From positions 3,745,388 through 3,809,387 of the forward strand of contig AP019702.1 of assembly GCA_006739055.1 (NCBI GenBank): DNA of 64,000 bases. The letters run 5' to 3'. Below, piece by piece: positions 23,555 to 33,131 of this stretch (the stretch's first letter is position 1; each line of letters begins with the position of its first letter). This stretch comes from Allostella vacuolata (GTDB lineage: Bacteria > Pseudomonadota > Alphaproteobacteria > ATCC43930 > Allostellaceae). A program made the position numbers and the translations under genes. The notes below the pieces were generated by a model that saw only the letters and a list, made by a program, of their open reading frames with translations, was not told where the DNA came from and made no database searches.

Positions 23555-25320
23555 GCCGGGGATTCGCCTTCCCGCTCGGTTTCGGTGCCGAGCCGGTCTC
23601 GCCCGATCGCACCCGGTTCCGCCTCTGGGCCCCGGCCCAGCAGGCGGTCTCGCTGGTCATCGAGGGCCGCCCGCCCCTGCCGATGGCACCGGACGGCGAC
23701 GGCTGGTTCGCCGCCGAGGCCCCATGCGGGGCCGGCGCGCTCTACCGCTATCGCCTCGAGGACGGGCTGGAGGTCCCCGACCCCGCCTCGCGCTTCCAGC
23801 CGCAGGACGTGTTCGGCCCCAGCATGGTGGTGGATCCCGGCGCCTATCGCTGGCGCCATCCCGGCTGGACCGGCCGCCCCTGGCGCGAGGCGGTGATCTA
23901 CGAGCTGCATGCCGGCGCCTGCGGCGGCTTCGCCGGGGTTGCCGCCATGCTGCCGCGCCTGGCCGAGCTGGGGGTGACGGCCGTCGAACTGATGCCGGTC
24001 AACGATTTCCCGGGCCGCCGCAACTGGGGCTATGACGGGGTGCTGCCCTTCGCCCCCGACGCCGCCTACGGCACGCCCGACGAGCTGAAGGCGCTGGTCG
24101 ACACGGCCCACGGCCTCGGCCTGATGATGATGCTCGACGTTGTCTACAACCATTTCGGGCCGGACGGGAACTTCCTCGGCCGCTACGCGCCGCAGTTCTT
24201 CCATGGCGACGGCACCACGGCGTGGGGCCAGGCGCTCGACTTCCAGCGGCCGGCGGTGCGCCGCTTCTTCACCGAGAACGCGCTCTACTGGCTGATGGAG
24301 TACCGCTTCGACGGGCTGCGCTTCGACGCCGTCCAGGCGATCGGCGAACCGGGCTGGCTGGACGAGACCGCGGCCGCGATCCGCGCCGCGACCGAGCCCG
24401 GCCGCCATGTCCACCTGGTGCTGGAGCATGACGAGAACGAGGCCAGCCACCTGCGGGCCGGCTTCGATGCGCAATGGAACGACGACGCCCACCACGTCCT
24501 GCACACCATCCTGACCGGCGAGCGCGAGGGCTACTATTCCGACTATGCGGACGATGCCGCCCGCCGCCTCGCCCGCTGCCTGGCCGAAGGCTTCGCCTAC
24601 CAGGGGGAGGCATCGGCCTATCGCGACGGCCGGCCGCGCGGCACGCCCAGCGCCGGCCTGTCGCCCACCGCCTTCGTGCAGTTCCTGCAGAACCACGACC
24701 AGATCGGCAACCGCGCCTTCGGCGACCGGCTGACCACCATGGTGCCGCCGGCCGCGCTGGAGGCGGCGATCGCGCTGCAGCTCCTGGCGCCGCAGATCCC
24801 GCTGCTGTTCATGGGCGAGGAGGATGCGAGCCCGACCCCGTTCCTCTTCTTCACCGACCATCGCCCGCCCCTCGACGAGGCGGTGCGCGAGGGCCGGCGG
24901 CGGGAGTTCGCCCGGTTCCCGGCCTTCGCCGATCCGGAGCGGCGCAGCCGCATCCCCGACCCCAACGCCGAGGCGACCTTCCGGGCTTCGATCCCGGCGC
25001 CCGATCCGGAGCACGGGGCCGCGCGGCGCGCCCTCTACACCCGCCTGCTGGCCCTGCGCCATGCCGAGATCGCCCCGCGCCTCGACCATGCCCGCTCGCT
25101 CGGCGCCGCAGCGGTGGGCGAGCGGGCGGTGCGCGCCCGCTGGCGGATGGGCGACGGGGCGGTGCTGACCCTGCTGGCGAACCTCGGACCGGACGCCGTC
25201 GCGGTCGAGCGCCCGGCCGGCCGGGCCCTGTTCGCCCAGACGCCGGAAGCCGAGGCCGGCCTCGGGGCCGGCCGTCTCGACGGCTTCACCACCGCCGCCT
25301 TCCTGGAGCCGGCCGGGTGA
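23551..25320 (+). CDS. treZ: Malto-oligosyltrehalose trehalohydrolase
   Basis: TreZ releases free trehalose from maltooligosyltrehalose made by TreY. The 589-aa protein has an N-terminal beta module (RFRLWAPAQQAVSLVIEG) and a GH13_10 barrel. The nucleophile is Asp259 in GLRFDAVQAIGEP, the acid/base is Glu292 in HLVLEHDENEASHL, and LQNHDQIGNRAFGDRL supplies the third acid. FMGEEDASPTPFLFFTDH is diagnostic of the family. The ATG at 23551 overlaps the glgX stop codon. The TreY partner is two genes downstream, separated by malQ. Confidence 0.94.
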   Translation: MSRGFAFPLGFGAEPVSPDRTRFRLWAPAQQAVSLVIEGRPPLPMAPDGDGWFAAEAPCGAGALYRYRLEDGLEVPDPASRFQPQDVFGPSMVVDPGAYRWRHPGWTGRPWREAVIYELHAGACGGFAGVAAMLPRLAELGVTAVELMPVNDFPGRRNWGYDGVLPFAPDAAYGTPDELKALVDTAHGLGLMMMLDVVYNHFGPDGNFLGRYAPQFFHGDGTTAWGQALDFQRPAVRRFFTENALYWLMEYRFDGLRFDAVQAIGEPGWLDETAAAIRAATEPGRHVHLVLEHDENEASHLRAGFDAQWNDDAHHVLHTILTGEREGYYSDYADDAARRLARCLAEGFAYQGEASAYRDGRPRGTPSAGLSPTAFVQFLQNHDQIGNRAFGDRLTTMVPPAALEAAIALQLLAPQIPLLFMGEEDASPTPFLFFTDHRPPLDEAVREGRRREFARFPAFADPERRSRIPDPNAEATFRASIPAPDPEHGAARRALYTRLLALRHAEIAPRLDHARSLGAAAVGERAVRARWRMGDGAVLTLLANLGPDAVAVERPAGRALFAQTPEAEAGLGAGRLDGFTTAAFLEPAG

Positions 25321-27383
25321 GCGACGCCCTGCTGCGCGACCTGGCCCGGCGGGCCGGCATCCACACCGACTGGACCGACTATCGCGGGACGGCCCGCAGC
25401 GTGGCGCCGGCGACGCTGCGCCACATCCTGGCCGCCATGGCCCTGCCGGCGGACAGCCCCGGCGACATCGCCCGGTCGCTGCACCGGCTCGACGATGCCG
25501 CGGCCGGCCACACCGCCCCGCCGCTCGTCACCGCCGATGCGGGCAAGCCGGTCGCCCTGCCGGTGGGCGAGATCGGTGCGAGCCGCGGACAGCTGATCCT
25601 GGAAGACGGCTCGCGGCGCGATGTCGTCCTCGACGCCGGGCCGGAAGGACGGCCGCAGATGGCGGCCATCGCCGAGCCCGGCTACCACCGGCTGATCCAG
25701 GACCACCGCGAGACCGTGCTGGCGGTGGCGCCGCCGCGCTGCTTCGGCATCGCCGACATCGCCCCGCGCCGCCGGCCCTGGGGGCTGGCGGCGCAGATCT
25801 ACGGCGTGCGCCGCCGGGGCGATGGCGGGATCGGCGACCTGGGCGGGGTCGCCGTCCTGGCGGAGGCCGCCGCCCGCCACGGCGCCGACCTGCTGGCGCT
25901 CAGCCCCTGCCACGCGCTCTTCGCCGCCGAGCCGGGCCGCGCCGGACCCTACAGCCCGTCGAGCCGGCTCTTCCTCAACGTCCTGCACGGTGATCCCTCG
26001 CTGGTGCTGGGCCAGGATCGCGTCGCCGGCGCAATCGCCGCGGCCGGCGTGGCGGAGATCCTGGAACGCTGCGAGCCGGCGGGCCTGATCGACTGGGCCC
26101 ATGCCGGCGCGGCCAGGCTCGAGGTCCTGCGCGCCCTGTTCGACGCGCTCGACGGCGAGCCGGAGGACTGCGCTCGCTTCCGGCGCCATGCCGGGCCGGC
26201 GCTGGAGGATCATGCGCGGTTCGAGGCCCTGCACGCGGCCGAGCGCGGCCGCGGCGGCGAATGGAGCTGGCGCCGCTGGCCGGAGCCGCTGCGTGACGCC
26301 ACCAGCCCGGCGGTCGCCGCATTTGCGGCCGAGCACGCCCGCGAGGTCGCCTTCCACGCCTTCCTGCAATGGATCGCCCACCGCTCCCGCGAGGCAGCCC
26401 AGCGGCGCGCGCGGGAGGCCGGGATGCGCATCGGGCTGATGGCCGACCTGGCGGTCGGCATGGACGGCGATGGCAGCCATGCCTGGAGCCGGCCGGGCGA
26501 CGTCATGACCGGGCTGGCGGTCGGCGCGCCGCCCGACCTGATCAACGGGGTCGGCCAGAACTGGGGGCTGACCACCTTCTCGCCGCCGGCCCTGGTGACC
26601 GGCGGCTTCGCCCCGTTCCTCGCCACCCTGCGGGCCGCGATGCGCGACGCGGGCGGGGTGCGCATCGACCATGTCATGGGCCTGGCCCGGCTGTGGCTGG
26701 TGCCGGAAGGGGCCAGCGCCACCGACGGCGCCTACATCACCTATCCGGTCACCGACCTGCTGCGGCTGGTGGCGCTCGAATCGCACCGCCATCGCGCCAT
26801 CGTGGTGGGCGAGGACCTGGGCACCGTCGAGCCGGCCTTCCGGCGCCAGCTCGACCGGCGTGGCGTGCACGGCATGCGGGTGCTGTGGTTCGAGAAGGAC
26901 GAGCGCGGCTTCCTGCCGCCCGCCGCCTGGACCCGCGACGCGGCCGCGATGACGACCACCCACGACCTGCCGACGGTCGCCGGCTGGTGGCTCGATTCGG
27001 ACATCCGCCTGCGCGGCGCCATCGCCGGCCGGCCTGACGGCGACCCGGCGGAGCTGGCCGACCGGGCCGATGCCCGCGCGGCGCTGTGGCGGGCCTTCCA
27101 GGCTTCGGGCGCCGCCGCCGGGCCGCCGCCGCCGGCCGGGCCGCCGGCGACCGACCAGGTGGTCGACGCCGCCATCCGCCATGTCGCGCGCGCCCGGTCG
27201 CGACTGATGATCCTGCCGGTCGAGGATGCGCTCGGCCTCGGCGACCAGCCGAACCTGCCGGGGACGATCGACGAGCACCCCAACTGGCGCCGTCGCCTGC
27301 CCACAGATGCCGGGCAAGTGCTGGATGCCGCCCCCGTGGCCGCCCGGCTGCGCACCATCCAACGCGAGCGCACCCGCCGATGA
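25317..27383 (+). CDS. malQ: 4-alpha-glucanotransferase (amylomaltase)
   Basis: MalQ disproportionates maltooligosaccharides, lengthening short chains and recycling maltose or glucose. The 688-aa protein has a GH77 barrel: WGLAAQIYGVRRRGDGGIGD, MADLAVGMDGDGSHAW, nucleophile Asp451 in VRIDHVMGLARLW, acid/base Glu499 in VVGEDLGTV, and TTTHDLPTVAGWW. The start is GTG at 25317 overlapping the treZ stop codon (GTGA), and its stop overlaps treY. Placement between treZ and treY suggests it supplies chains of the right length to TreY. Confidence 0.94.
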   Translation: MSDALLRDLARRAGIHTDWTDYRGTARSVAPATLRHILAAMALPADSPGDIARSLHRLDDAAAGHTAPPLVTADAGKPVALPVGEIGASRGQLILEDGSRRDVVLDAGPEGRPQMAAIAEPGYHRLIQDHRETVLAVAPPRCFGIADIAPRRRPWGLAAQIYGVRRRGDGGIGDLGGVAVLAEAAARHGADLLALSPCHALFAAEPGRAGPYSPSSRLFLNVLHGDPSLVLGQDRVAGAIAAAGVAEILERCEPAGLIDWAHAGAARLEVLRALFDALDGEPEDCARFRRHAGPALEDHARFEALHAAERGRGGEWSWRRWPEPLRDATSPAVAAFAAEHAREVAFHAFLQWIAHRSREAAQRRAREAGMRIGLMADLAVGMDGDGSHAWSRPGDVMTGLAVGAPPDLINGVGQNWGLTTFSPPALVTGGFAPFLATLRAAMRDAGGVRIDHVMGLARLWLVPEGASATDGAYITYPVTDLLRLVALESHRHRAIVVGEDLGTVEPAFRRQLDRRGVHGMRVLWFEKDERGFLPPAAWTRDAAAMTTTHDLPTVAGWWLDSDIRLRGAIAGRPDGDPAELADRADARAALWRAFQASGAAAGPPPPAGPPATDQVVDAAIRHVARARSRLMILPVEDALGLGDQPNLPGTIDEHPNWRRRLPTDAGQVLDAAPVAARLRTIQRERTRR

Positions 27384-29962
27384 CCCGACCGCGCGCCACC
27401 TACCGCCTGCAGCTCCATGCCGGCTTCGGCTTCGCCGCCGCCGCCGCCATCGTCCCCTACCTCGCCCGGCTGGGGATCAGCCACCTCTATTTGTCTCCGA
27501 TCCTGACCGCCCGGCGCGGGTCGCCCCATGGCTACGACGTCGTCGATCCGACCCGGGTGAACCCGGAACTGGGCGGCGAAGCCGGGTTCCGCGCGCTGGT
27601 GGCCGAGGCACGGGCAGCCGGGCTCGGCATCCTCGTCGACATCGTGCCGAACCACATGGCGGTCGGGCCGGAGAACCCCTGGTGGCAGGACGTGCTGGCC
27701 CATGGGCGTGCCAGCCGCCACGCGGCGGTCTTCGACATCGACTGGGAATCCGAGGATCCCGGGCTGCGCGGCAAGCTGCTGTGCCCGTTCCTCGACCGGC
27801 CCTATGGCGAGGCCCTGACGGCGGGGGCGCTGGCCCTGGCGGCCGACCCGACCCACGGCTGCGTGGTCCGCCACCACGACACGGCCTTCCCGATCGCCCC
27901 GGCCGACCAGCCGGCGATCGCGGCGGCCGGGCCCGGCGCGTTCGACCCGGCGACCGCGGACGGGCGGGCGCGCCTGCACCAGTTGCTGGAGCGCCAGCAC
28001 TACCGGCTCGCCTGGTGGCGGGTCGCCGGCGACGAGATCAACTGGCGGCGCTTCTTCGACATCGGCGAGCTGGCGGGCGTGCGGGTCGAGGATCCCCATG
28101 TGTTCGAGGCGACCCACGCGACCTTGCTTGCCCTCTATCGCGAGGGGCTGATCGACGGGCTGCGCGTCGACCATGTCGACGGGCTGGCCGACCCCGCCGG
28201 CTACTGCCGCCAGCTGCGCGAGCGCCTGGAGACGCTGGCGCCCGAGCGACCGGCGGACGCGCCGCCCGGACCCGCCTGGCTGCTGGTCGAGAAGATCCTG
28301 GCCGACGGCGAGACGCTGCCCGGCGACTGGCGCACCGACGGCACCACCGGCTACGACTTCATGGACGAGGCGGGCGCCCTCCTCCACCACCCGGACGGCG
28401 CCGCACCGCTGGCGGCATTGTGGGCCGGGCGCACCGGCCGGCCGGCCGCGTTCGAGGCGGAGGAGCGCGCCGCCCGGCGCGAGATTATCGACCGCGCGTT
28501 CACCAGCCAGCTCGATGCCGCCGCGGCCGCCCTGCACCGGCTGGCGCGGCTCGATCCCGCGACCCGCGACTTCAGCCGCGCGGCGATCCGCCGGTGCCTG
28601 GTGGCGTTGCTCGCACACTTCCCGACCTACCGCTCCTATGCCGGGCCGGCGGGCCGCCCGGCCGCGGACCAACCGATGTTCGAGCGCGCCCTGGACGGCG
28701 CGCGGCGCGACCTCCGCCCCGCCGAGCGGGCCATGCTGGCGGCGATCGACGGCTGGCTGGGCGGCGCCCCGGCGCCGGCCGGACACGCGGACGCCCACCG
28801 CCTCGCCATCACCCGCTTCCAGCAGCTGAGCGCGCCCGTCGCCGCCAAGTCGGTCGAGGACACCGCCTTCTATCGCCACGGCCGGCTGCTGTCGCGCAAC
28901 GAGGTCGGCTCCAATCCCGGCGTCTTCGCCCGGCCCGCCGCCGCCTTCCACACGCGCCTGGCGGCCCGCACCGGCAGCTTCCCGGCGGCAATGCTGGCGA
29001 CCGCCACCCACGACCACAAGCGCGGCGAGGACGTGCGGGCGCGCCTGGCGGTGCTGAGCGAGATCCCCGACGCCTGGGCTGCGGCCGTGGCGGGCTGGCT
29101 GCCGGCGGGGGACGAACCCGCGCCCGGCGATGCGATGACGCTGTGCCAGATGGCGATCGGCGCCTGGCCGCTCGACCTCGACGCCCGGGACCGCGACGGG
29201 CTGCGCGGCTTCGCCGACCGGCTCGGCGAATGGCAGCGCAAGGCGCTGCGCGAGGCCAAGCTGGCCACGGACTGGACCAGCCCCGACGAGACATACGAGA
29301 CGGCGGCACGGGCGTTCCTGGACGCGCTGCTGGACGGGTCGGACCGGACCCGGTCCATCGCCCGCTTCGCGGCCCGGATCGCCCCCGCCGGGGCCGTCAA
29401 CGGGCTGGCGCAGATGCTGCTGCGGCTGACCGCGCCGGGCGTGCCGGACACCTATCAGGGCACCGAGTTCTGGGATTTCAGCCTGGTCGACCCCGACAAT
29501 CGCCGGCCGGTCGACTATGCGGCGCGCGCGGCGGCGCTGGCGTCGGCGGCCCCGATCAGCGAACTGGCGGCGCACTGGACGGACGGACGGGTCAAGCAGG
29601 CGATCCTGGCCCGCGCCCTGGCGTTCCGCGGTGTCGCCGACCGGCTGTTCGCGGAAGGAAGCTACGAGCCGCTGCGGGTGACGGGCCCGCGCGCCGCCAA
29701 CGTGCTCGCCTTCGCGCGTCGGCTGGAGGGACGGGCCGCGGTGACGGTGGTCCCACTCTATCCCTGGCAGCTTCGCGACGGCCAGGCCGGCATCGCCATT
29801 CCGGCGGCGGCGCTGCGCGGGACGACGGTCGAGCTGCCCTTCGCGGCGGAGACGGCGGAGAACGTGCTGGATGGCCGACGCCTGCCGGTCATGGGCCGGG
29901 CGCTCGAACTGGCCGACCTGCTGCACCCGTTGCCGGTCGCCCTGCTCGCTCTCGAGGCCTGA
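27380..29962 (+). CDS. treY: Malto-oligosyltrehalose synthase
   Basis: TreY converts the reducing-end glucose of a maltooligosaccharide into an alpha,alpha-1,1 linkage. The 860-aa protein begins RATYRLQLHAGFGFAAAAAI and has GH13_26 features. These are HLYLSPILTARRGSPHGYDV, DIVPNHMAV, nucleophile Asp264 in GLRVDHVDGLADP and acid/base Glu304 in WLLVEKILADGETL. Later motifs are SVEDTAFYRHGRLLSRNEVG, THDHKRGEDVRARL and PDTYQGTEFWDFSLVDPDNR. It is the last gene of the trehalose/glucan operon and starts inside the malQ stop codon. No clear terminator follows. Confidence 0.95.
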   Translation: MTRPRATYRLQLHAGFGFAAAAAIVPYLARLGISHLYLSPILTARRGSPHGYDVVDPTRVNPELGGEAGFRALVAEARAAGLGILVDIVPNHMAVGPENPWWQDVLAHGRASRHAAVFDIDWESEDPGLRGKLLCPFLDRPYGEALTAGALALAADPTHGCVVRHHDTAFPIAPADQPAIAAAGPGAFDPATADGRARLHQLLERQHYRLAWWRVAGDEINWRRFFDIGELAGVRVEDPHVFEATHATLLALYREGLIDGLRVDHVDGLADPAGYCRQLRERLETLAPERPADAPPGPAWLLVEKILADGETLPGDWRTDGTTGYDFMDEAGALLHHPDGAAPLAALWAGRTGRPAAFEAEERAARREIIDRAFTSQLDAAAAALHRLARLDPATRDFSRAAIRRCLVALLAHFPTYRSYAGPAGRPAADQPMFERALDGARRDLRPAERAMLAAIDGWLGGAPAPAGHADAHRLAITRFQQLSAPVAAKSVEDTAFYRHGRLLSRNEVGSNPGVFARPAAAFHTRLAARTGSFPAAMLATATHDHKRGEDVRARLAVLSEIPDAWAAAVAGWLPAGDEPAPGDAMTLCQMAIGAWPLDLDARDRDGLRGFADRLGEWQRKALREAKLATDWTSPDETYETAARAFLDALLDGSDRTRSIARFAARIAPAGAVNGLAQMLLRLTAPGVPDTYQGTEFWDFSLVDPDNRRPVDYAARAAALASAAPISELAAHWTDGRVKQAILARALAFRGVADRLFAEGSYEPLRVTGPRAANVLAFARRLEGRAAVTVVPLYPWQLRDGQAGIAIPAAALRGTTVELPFAAETAENVLDGRRLPVMGRALELADLLHPLPVALLALEA

Positions 29963-30004
29963 GCCCCCGGCGGGGAGCCCAGGCTTCGAGGGCGTCGCGG
30001 ATGG

Positions 30005-30085
30005 TCAGAAGCCGACCACCCCGAACAGCATCAGCAGGATGATGATGCTGATGGGCACACCCAGCAGCCACAGAATGATCGGCAT
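30005..30085 (-). CDS. 26-aa hydrophobic membrane peptide
   Basis: A very small gene: ATG at 30083-30085, stop at 30005-30007, preceded by an excellent Shine-Dalgarno (AAGGAGA, six bases from the ATG). The product begins MPIILWLLGVPISI and is a single hydrophobic helix ending in Phe, with no charged residue at all. I recall similar tiny proteins in alpha- and betaproteobacteria but cannot name a family. It is convergent with treY and may be translated from its own short transcript. Confidence 0.6.
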   Translation of the reverse strand: MPIILWLLGVPISIIILLMLFGVVGF

Positions 30086-30194
30086 CGAGTTCTCCTTCGC
30101 GTCCTTGTGCAGTGGGACTGCAACCTAAACGCCGCGAAAGGATATCCGTTGCCGACGAATTGGGCCTTTCCCGCAGGTTTCCGGGCCTGTCCGG

Positions 30195-31037
30195 TCAGCC
30201 GATGCCGTCCCAGCAGGCGCGCGACAGACGGGCCACCAGGCCGACGGCGCCCGACCAGCCGGGCATCCCGTCCGGCAGTTCCTCCGGGATATGGTCGACG
30301 AAGGCCGTCAGGACGTAGAGCGGCTGCGCCCCGCGATAGACGAGGCCGGCGTCGGAGCGACCGCGCACCCCACGCCCGGTCTTGTTGCAGATCCGCCCGC
30401 CGAACGGCAGCAGGGCCGGGATCATCGAGCGGTGGACCTGCCAGGAGAGGATATCCAGCGCATAGCGGCACCACTGGCTGGTCGAGCCCAGATGGGCCGC
30501 CGCCTGCTCGTCCGCGGCGCCGGCCAGGATCATCTCCAGCAGCCGGCCCTGGTCGGCGGGGGTAGTGGTCGTCACCGCATCCACCGGATGGTCCCAGGGC
30601 AGGCCGAGCGGCGGGATCTTGAAGCGGTGGACCGTGCCGGCGAGCCCGATCGCCCGGCAATAGGCGTTGAGCTCGTCCAGGTCGATGCGGTCGACGACGA
30701 TGCGGGTCGAGACGTTGTCGCTGGTGATGATCATGTGGACGATGGCGTCCCGCAGCGGGATCACCACGCCCGGCGTCAGGTGCTGGAAGGTGCCGGACGC
30801 CACCCCCTCCTGGTATTCCGCCTCGATGCGGACCGGCTCGTCGAGATCGAGCCGGCCCTCATGCACGGCCTTGAAGGCGGCCATCATGATCGAGGTCTTG
30901 CGGGTGCTGGCCGACGGCGTCTCGACCCCGCCCGCCCGGTCGGCGACGGCGCCGGTCGCGAGGTCGCGGACGTACCAGCTCGTCGTGAAGGGTTGGGCAT
31001 CGCACAGTTCGTGGAGCCGTCGCGCCAGCGCTTCCAT
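30195..31037 (-). CDS. Class A beta-lactamase-like serine hydrolase
   Basis: A 280-aa protein of the penicillin-recognising fold. The Ser44-Thr-Arg-Lys47 motif (SxxK), SDN in IITSDNVSTRIVVDR and KTG in ICNKTGRGVRGRSDAG are in the usual order. The Glu166-type omega-loop residue is not obvious. There is no signal peptide: the protein begins MEALARRLHELCDAQPF. It may therefore act in the cytoplasm or on non-antibiotic substrates, as many class-A-like hydrolases do. It is downstream of a peptide-type solute-binding protein on the same strand (31 bp gap), so a role in peptide or amide metabolism is possible. Confidence 0.82.
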   Translation of the reverse strand: MEALARRLHELCDAQPFTTSWYVRDLATGAVADRAGGVETPSASTRKTSIMMAAFKAVHEGRLDLDEPVRIEAEYQEGVASGTFQHLTPGVVIPLRDAIVHMIITSDNVSTRIVVDRIDLDELNAYCRAIGLAGTVHRFKIPPLGLPWDHPVDAVTTTTPADQGRLLEMILAGAADEQAAAHLGSTSQWCRYALDILSWQVHRSMIPALLPFGGRICNKTGRGVRGRSDAGLVYRGAQPLYVLTAFVDHIPEELPDGMPGWSGAVGLVARLSRACWDGIG

Positions 31038-31068
31038 GGGTCTCTCCGGTGTCGTTCCGGCCGACGCG

Positions 31069-32670
31069 CTACTTGCGGATCGAGACGTTCCACAGGTAGG
31101 GGCTGCCGAGCGGCGAGGACTTTACGCCGACCAGCCGCTTGCTCGCCACCACCTCGCTGACGACGTGGAAGGTGCTGATCATCGGCACCTCGTCGACGAA
31201 GCGGCGGAACAGCTCGTCGGCGGCGTTCCTGATCTCGGCCGGGTCGCTGCTCGCCTCGCCCTTCTTGAGCAGGGCGATGACGTCGGGGTTCTTCCACACC
31301 TTGCGCGTCTCGGGCCCGACGATCCGCTCCCAGTGGCCGAGCGGCTCGTAGCGCGGCGAGTAGCCGAAGGCCTGCAGCTGGTAGGCGCCCTTGTTGTAGT
31401 TGGCGAGCTGGAGGGCCCACTCGACGACCTCCAGGTTGATCTTGACCCCCACCTCTTCCAGCATGCCCTGGGCCAGCACCGCCTGGTCGTACATCATGGC
31501 GAAGCGCTTGTTGGTGGTCATGGTGAGCGGCTGGCCGTTGTAGCCGCCGGCCTTGAGCAGGGCCCGGGCCTTGTCCCGGTCCGGCTTGGTGCCGGTCGCG
31601 TGCAGGGGCGAGTAGTAGCGGCTGAAGGTCGGCATGGCCGATGCCGTGCCCTTGCCCCGGTCATAGGTGATGACGGCGGCGATCGCGTCGCGGTCGATCG
31701 CCGCGGCCAGGCCCTGGCGCACGCGCTTGTCCTTCAGCATCGGGTCGCGGTCGTTGAGCAGCAGGCCGTACCAGCTGGTCGTCTCGGTCGAGGACACGGT
31801 CACGGTCGGGACCTTGCGCAGGTCGGCCGCGGCGTCGCCGGTCATGACCGCCAGATCGACATCGCCCGACACCAGGGCCGCCTTGCGCGTCGCCGGGTCG
31901 GGCACGATCAGGTAGCGCACCCGCTCGACCAGCGCCTCGCGCTTTCCGGTCAGGCCGGACGCCGGCGTGGTCTGGGCGACGTAGCCCGGAAAGCGCACCA
32001 GTTCGATCGACTGGCCGACCTTGCGCTCGGCCACCCGGAACGGGCCGGTGCCGATCAGTTCCTTCCAGGTGCCGTCGGGGTTGAGGGACGCCGGGTGGAT
32101 GACAGGCGTCATCACGCAGTCGACCCGGGCCATCGTCGCCAGGAACGAGCCGTTCGGGCGATTGACGCGAAAGATCACGGTCCGGGGGTCGGGGGTCTCG
32201 ACCGCCTCGACCTTGAAGCCGGTCTGGCCGCTGAAGTTGGAGCGGCAGCGCCACGCCGAGCCCTCGGCCATCAGGTAGTCCCAGGACCACTTGACCTCGG
32301 CCGAGGTCAGGGGGGCGCCGTTATGGAACTTCACGCCCTCCCGCAGGGTGAAGACATAGGTGCGACCGCCATCCTGGATCTCGTACTTCTCGGCCAGGAC
32401 CGGCGCCACCTCCAGGTCGTCGCGGAAGCCGACCAGCCCTTCGACCACCTGGCGGTAGGCGTCGTGCGCCAGCGCATCGCGCTCGCGCTGGGGGTCGATG
32501 CCGCGGACATCCTCGACCGCGGCGACCACGATCGTGTCGGCCGGCGGCGCGGCCATCGCGGCCCCCGGGAGCACCGCACCCGACAGCATGGACGCCGACA
32601 ACCAGGCCGCCGATGCGCCCAGGGCGATGCCCGCCCGTATGGTCGCGGTTCGATTCGCGCTTGCCTTCAT
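31069..32670 (-). CDS. ABC transporter substrate-binding protein, peptide/nickel (family 5) type
   Basis: A 533-aa periplasmic solute-binding protein of the DppA/OppA/NikA class. The signal peptide covers about residues 1-40 (AGIALGASAAWLSASMLSG, cleavage near AMA-APP). Family motifs are LREGVKFHNGAPLTSAEVKWSWDY in two blocks, TGPFRVAERKVGQSIELVRF, VRQGLAAAIDRDAIAAVI and the terminal SPYLWNVSIRK. The true start is the ATG at 32668-32670 with GGAGAGCGGGGA upstream; the open frame beyond it belongs to the next gene's shadow. No permease or ATPase genes are adjacent. The linked hydrolase is likely co-transcribed. Confidence 0.9.
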   Translation of the reverse strand: MKASANRTATIRAGIALGASAAWLSASMLSGAVLPGAAMAAPPADTIVVAAVEDVRGIDPQRERDALAHDAYRQVVEGLVGFRDDLEVAPVLAEKYEIQDGGRTYVFTLREGVKFHNGAPLTSAEVKWSWDYLMAEGSAWRCRSNFSGQTGFKVEAVETPDPRTVIFRVNRPNGSFLATMARVDCVMTPVIHPASLNPDGTWKELIGTGPFRVAERKVGQSIELVRFPGYVAQTTPASGLTGKREALVERVRYLIVPDPATRKAALVSGDVDLAVMTGDAAADLRKVPTVTVSSTETTSWYGLLLNDRDPMLKDKRVRQGLAAAIDRDAIAAVITYDRGKGTASAMPTFSRYYSPLHATGTKPDRDKARALLKAGGYNGQPLTMTTNKRFAMMYDQAVLAQGMLEEVGVKINLEVVEWALQLANYNKGAYQLQAFGYSPRYEPLGHWERIVGPETRKVWKNPDVIALLKKGEASSDPAEIRNAADELFRRFVDEVPMISTFHVVSEVVASKRLVGVKSSPLGSPYLWNVSIRK

Positions 32671-32807
32671 TCCCCGCTCTCCCCTTCGCGCCGCAGTGCG
32701 GCAATGGATCGAGTCGGAATTTTTTGCGCAAACATTGCGGTCGGGCAAGCACCAACCGGGGCCCGGTCGCCGGGAGGCCGGCGATCGGGCGCGCGGCTGC
32801 CGGGCGG

Positions 32808-33131
32808 TCAGGCCTGCTTGGCGATCTGCTCCCGGGCGACGGCGAGCAGCATGTCCATCTGCTTGCGGACGTCCGCCGCGCTGGTCGCCACGCCCTTGGC
32901 CGACAGGTCGGCCACGACCTTCTGCAGCACGTCGTCGTCGCCGGGCTTCTCGAAGTCGGCCACCACCACCGACTTTGCATAGACCTCGGCCTCGTCGCCG
33001 GCCAACCCCAGCTTCTCGGCCGCCCAGGCGCCGAGCAGCTTGTTGCGCCGGGCATTGACCTTGAAGATCGCCTCCTGGTCGCGCTCGAACTTCTTCTCGA
33101 AGCCCTTCTCGCGATCGTTGAACGTGCTCAT
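32808..33131 (-). CDS. DUF1476 protein, ATP synthase inhibitor zeta-type
   Basis: A 107-aa helical protein starting STFNDREKGFEKKFERDQEA and continuing RNKLLGAWAAEKLGL and DVRKQMDMLL, the DUF1476 signature. In Paracoccus the homologue is the zeta subunit, which inhibits the F1FO-ATPase through its N-terminal segment. The family is essentially restricted to alphaproteobacteria, which supports the taxonomic placement. It is divergent from purC and has its own upstream region of about 215 bp shared with that gene. Confidence 0.92.
   Translation of the reverse strand: MSTFNDREKGFEKKFERDQEAIFKVNARRNKLLGAWAAEKLGLAGDEAEVYAKSVVVADFEKPGDDDVLQKVVADLSAKGVATSAADVRKQMDMLLAVAREQIAKQA

Noticed and set aside
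26741-29926. Long minus-strand frame opposite malQ and treY
   Set aside because: Arg/Gly/Ala-rich low-complexity translation with no recognisable domain; it mirrors the coding bias of the plus-strand genes.
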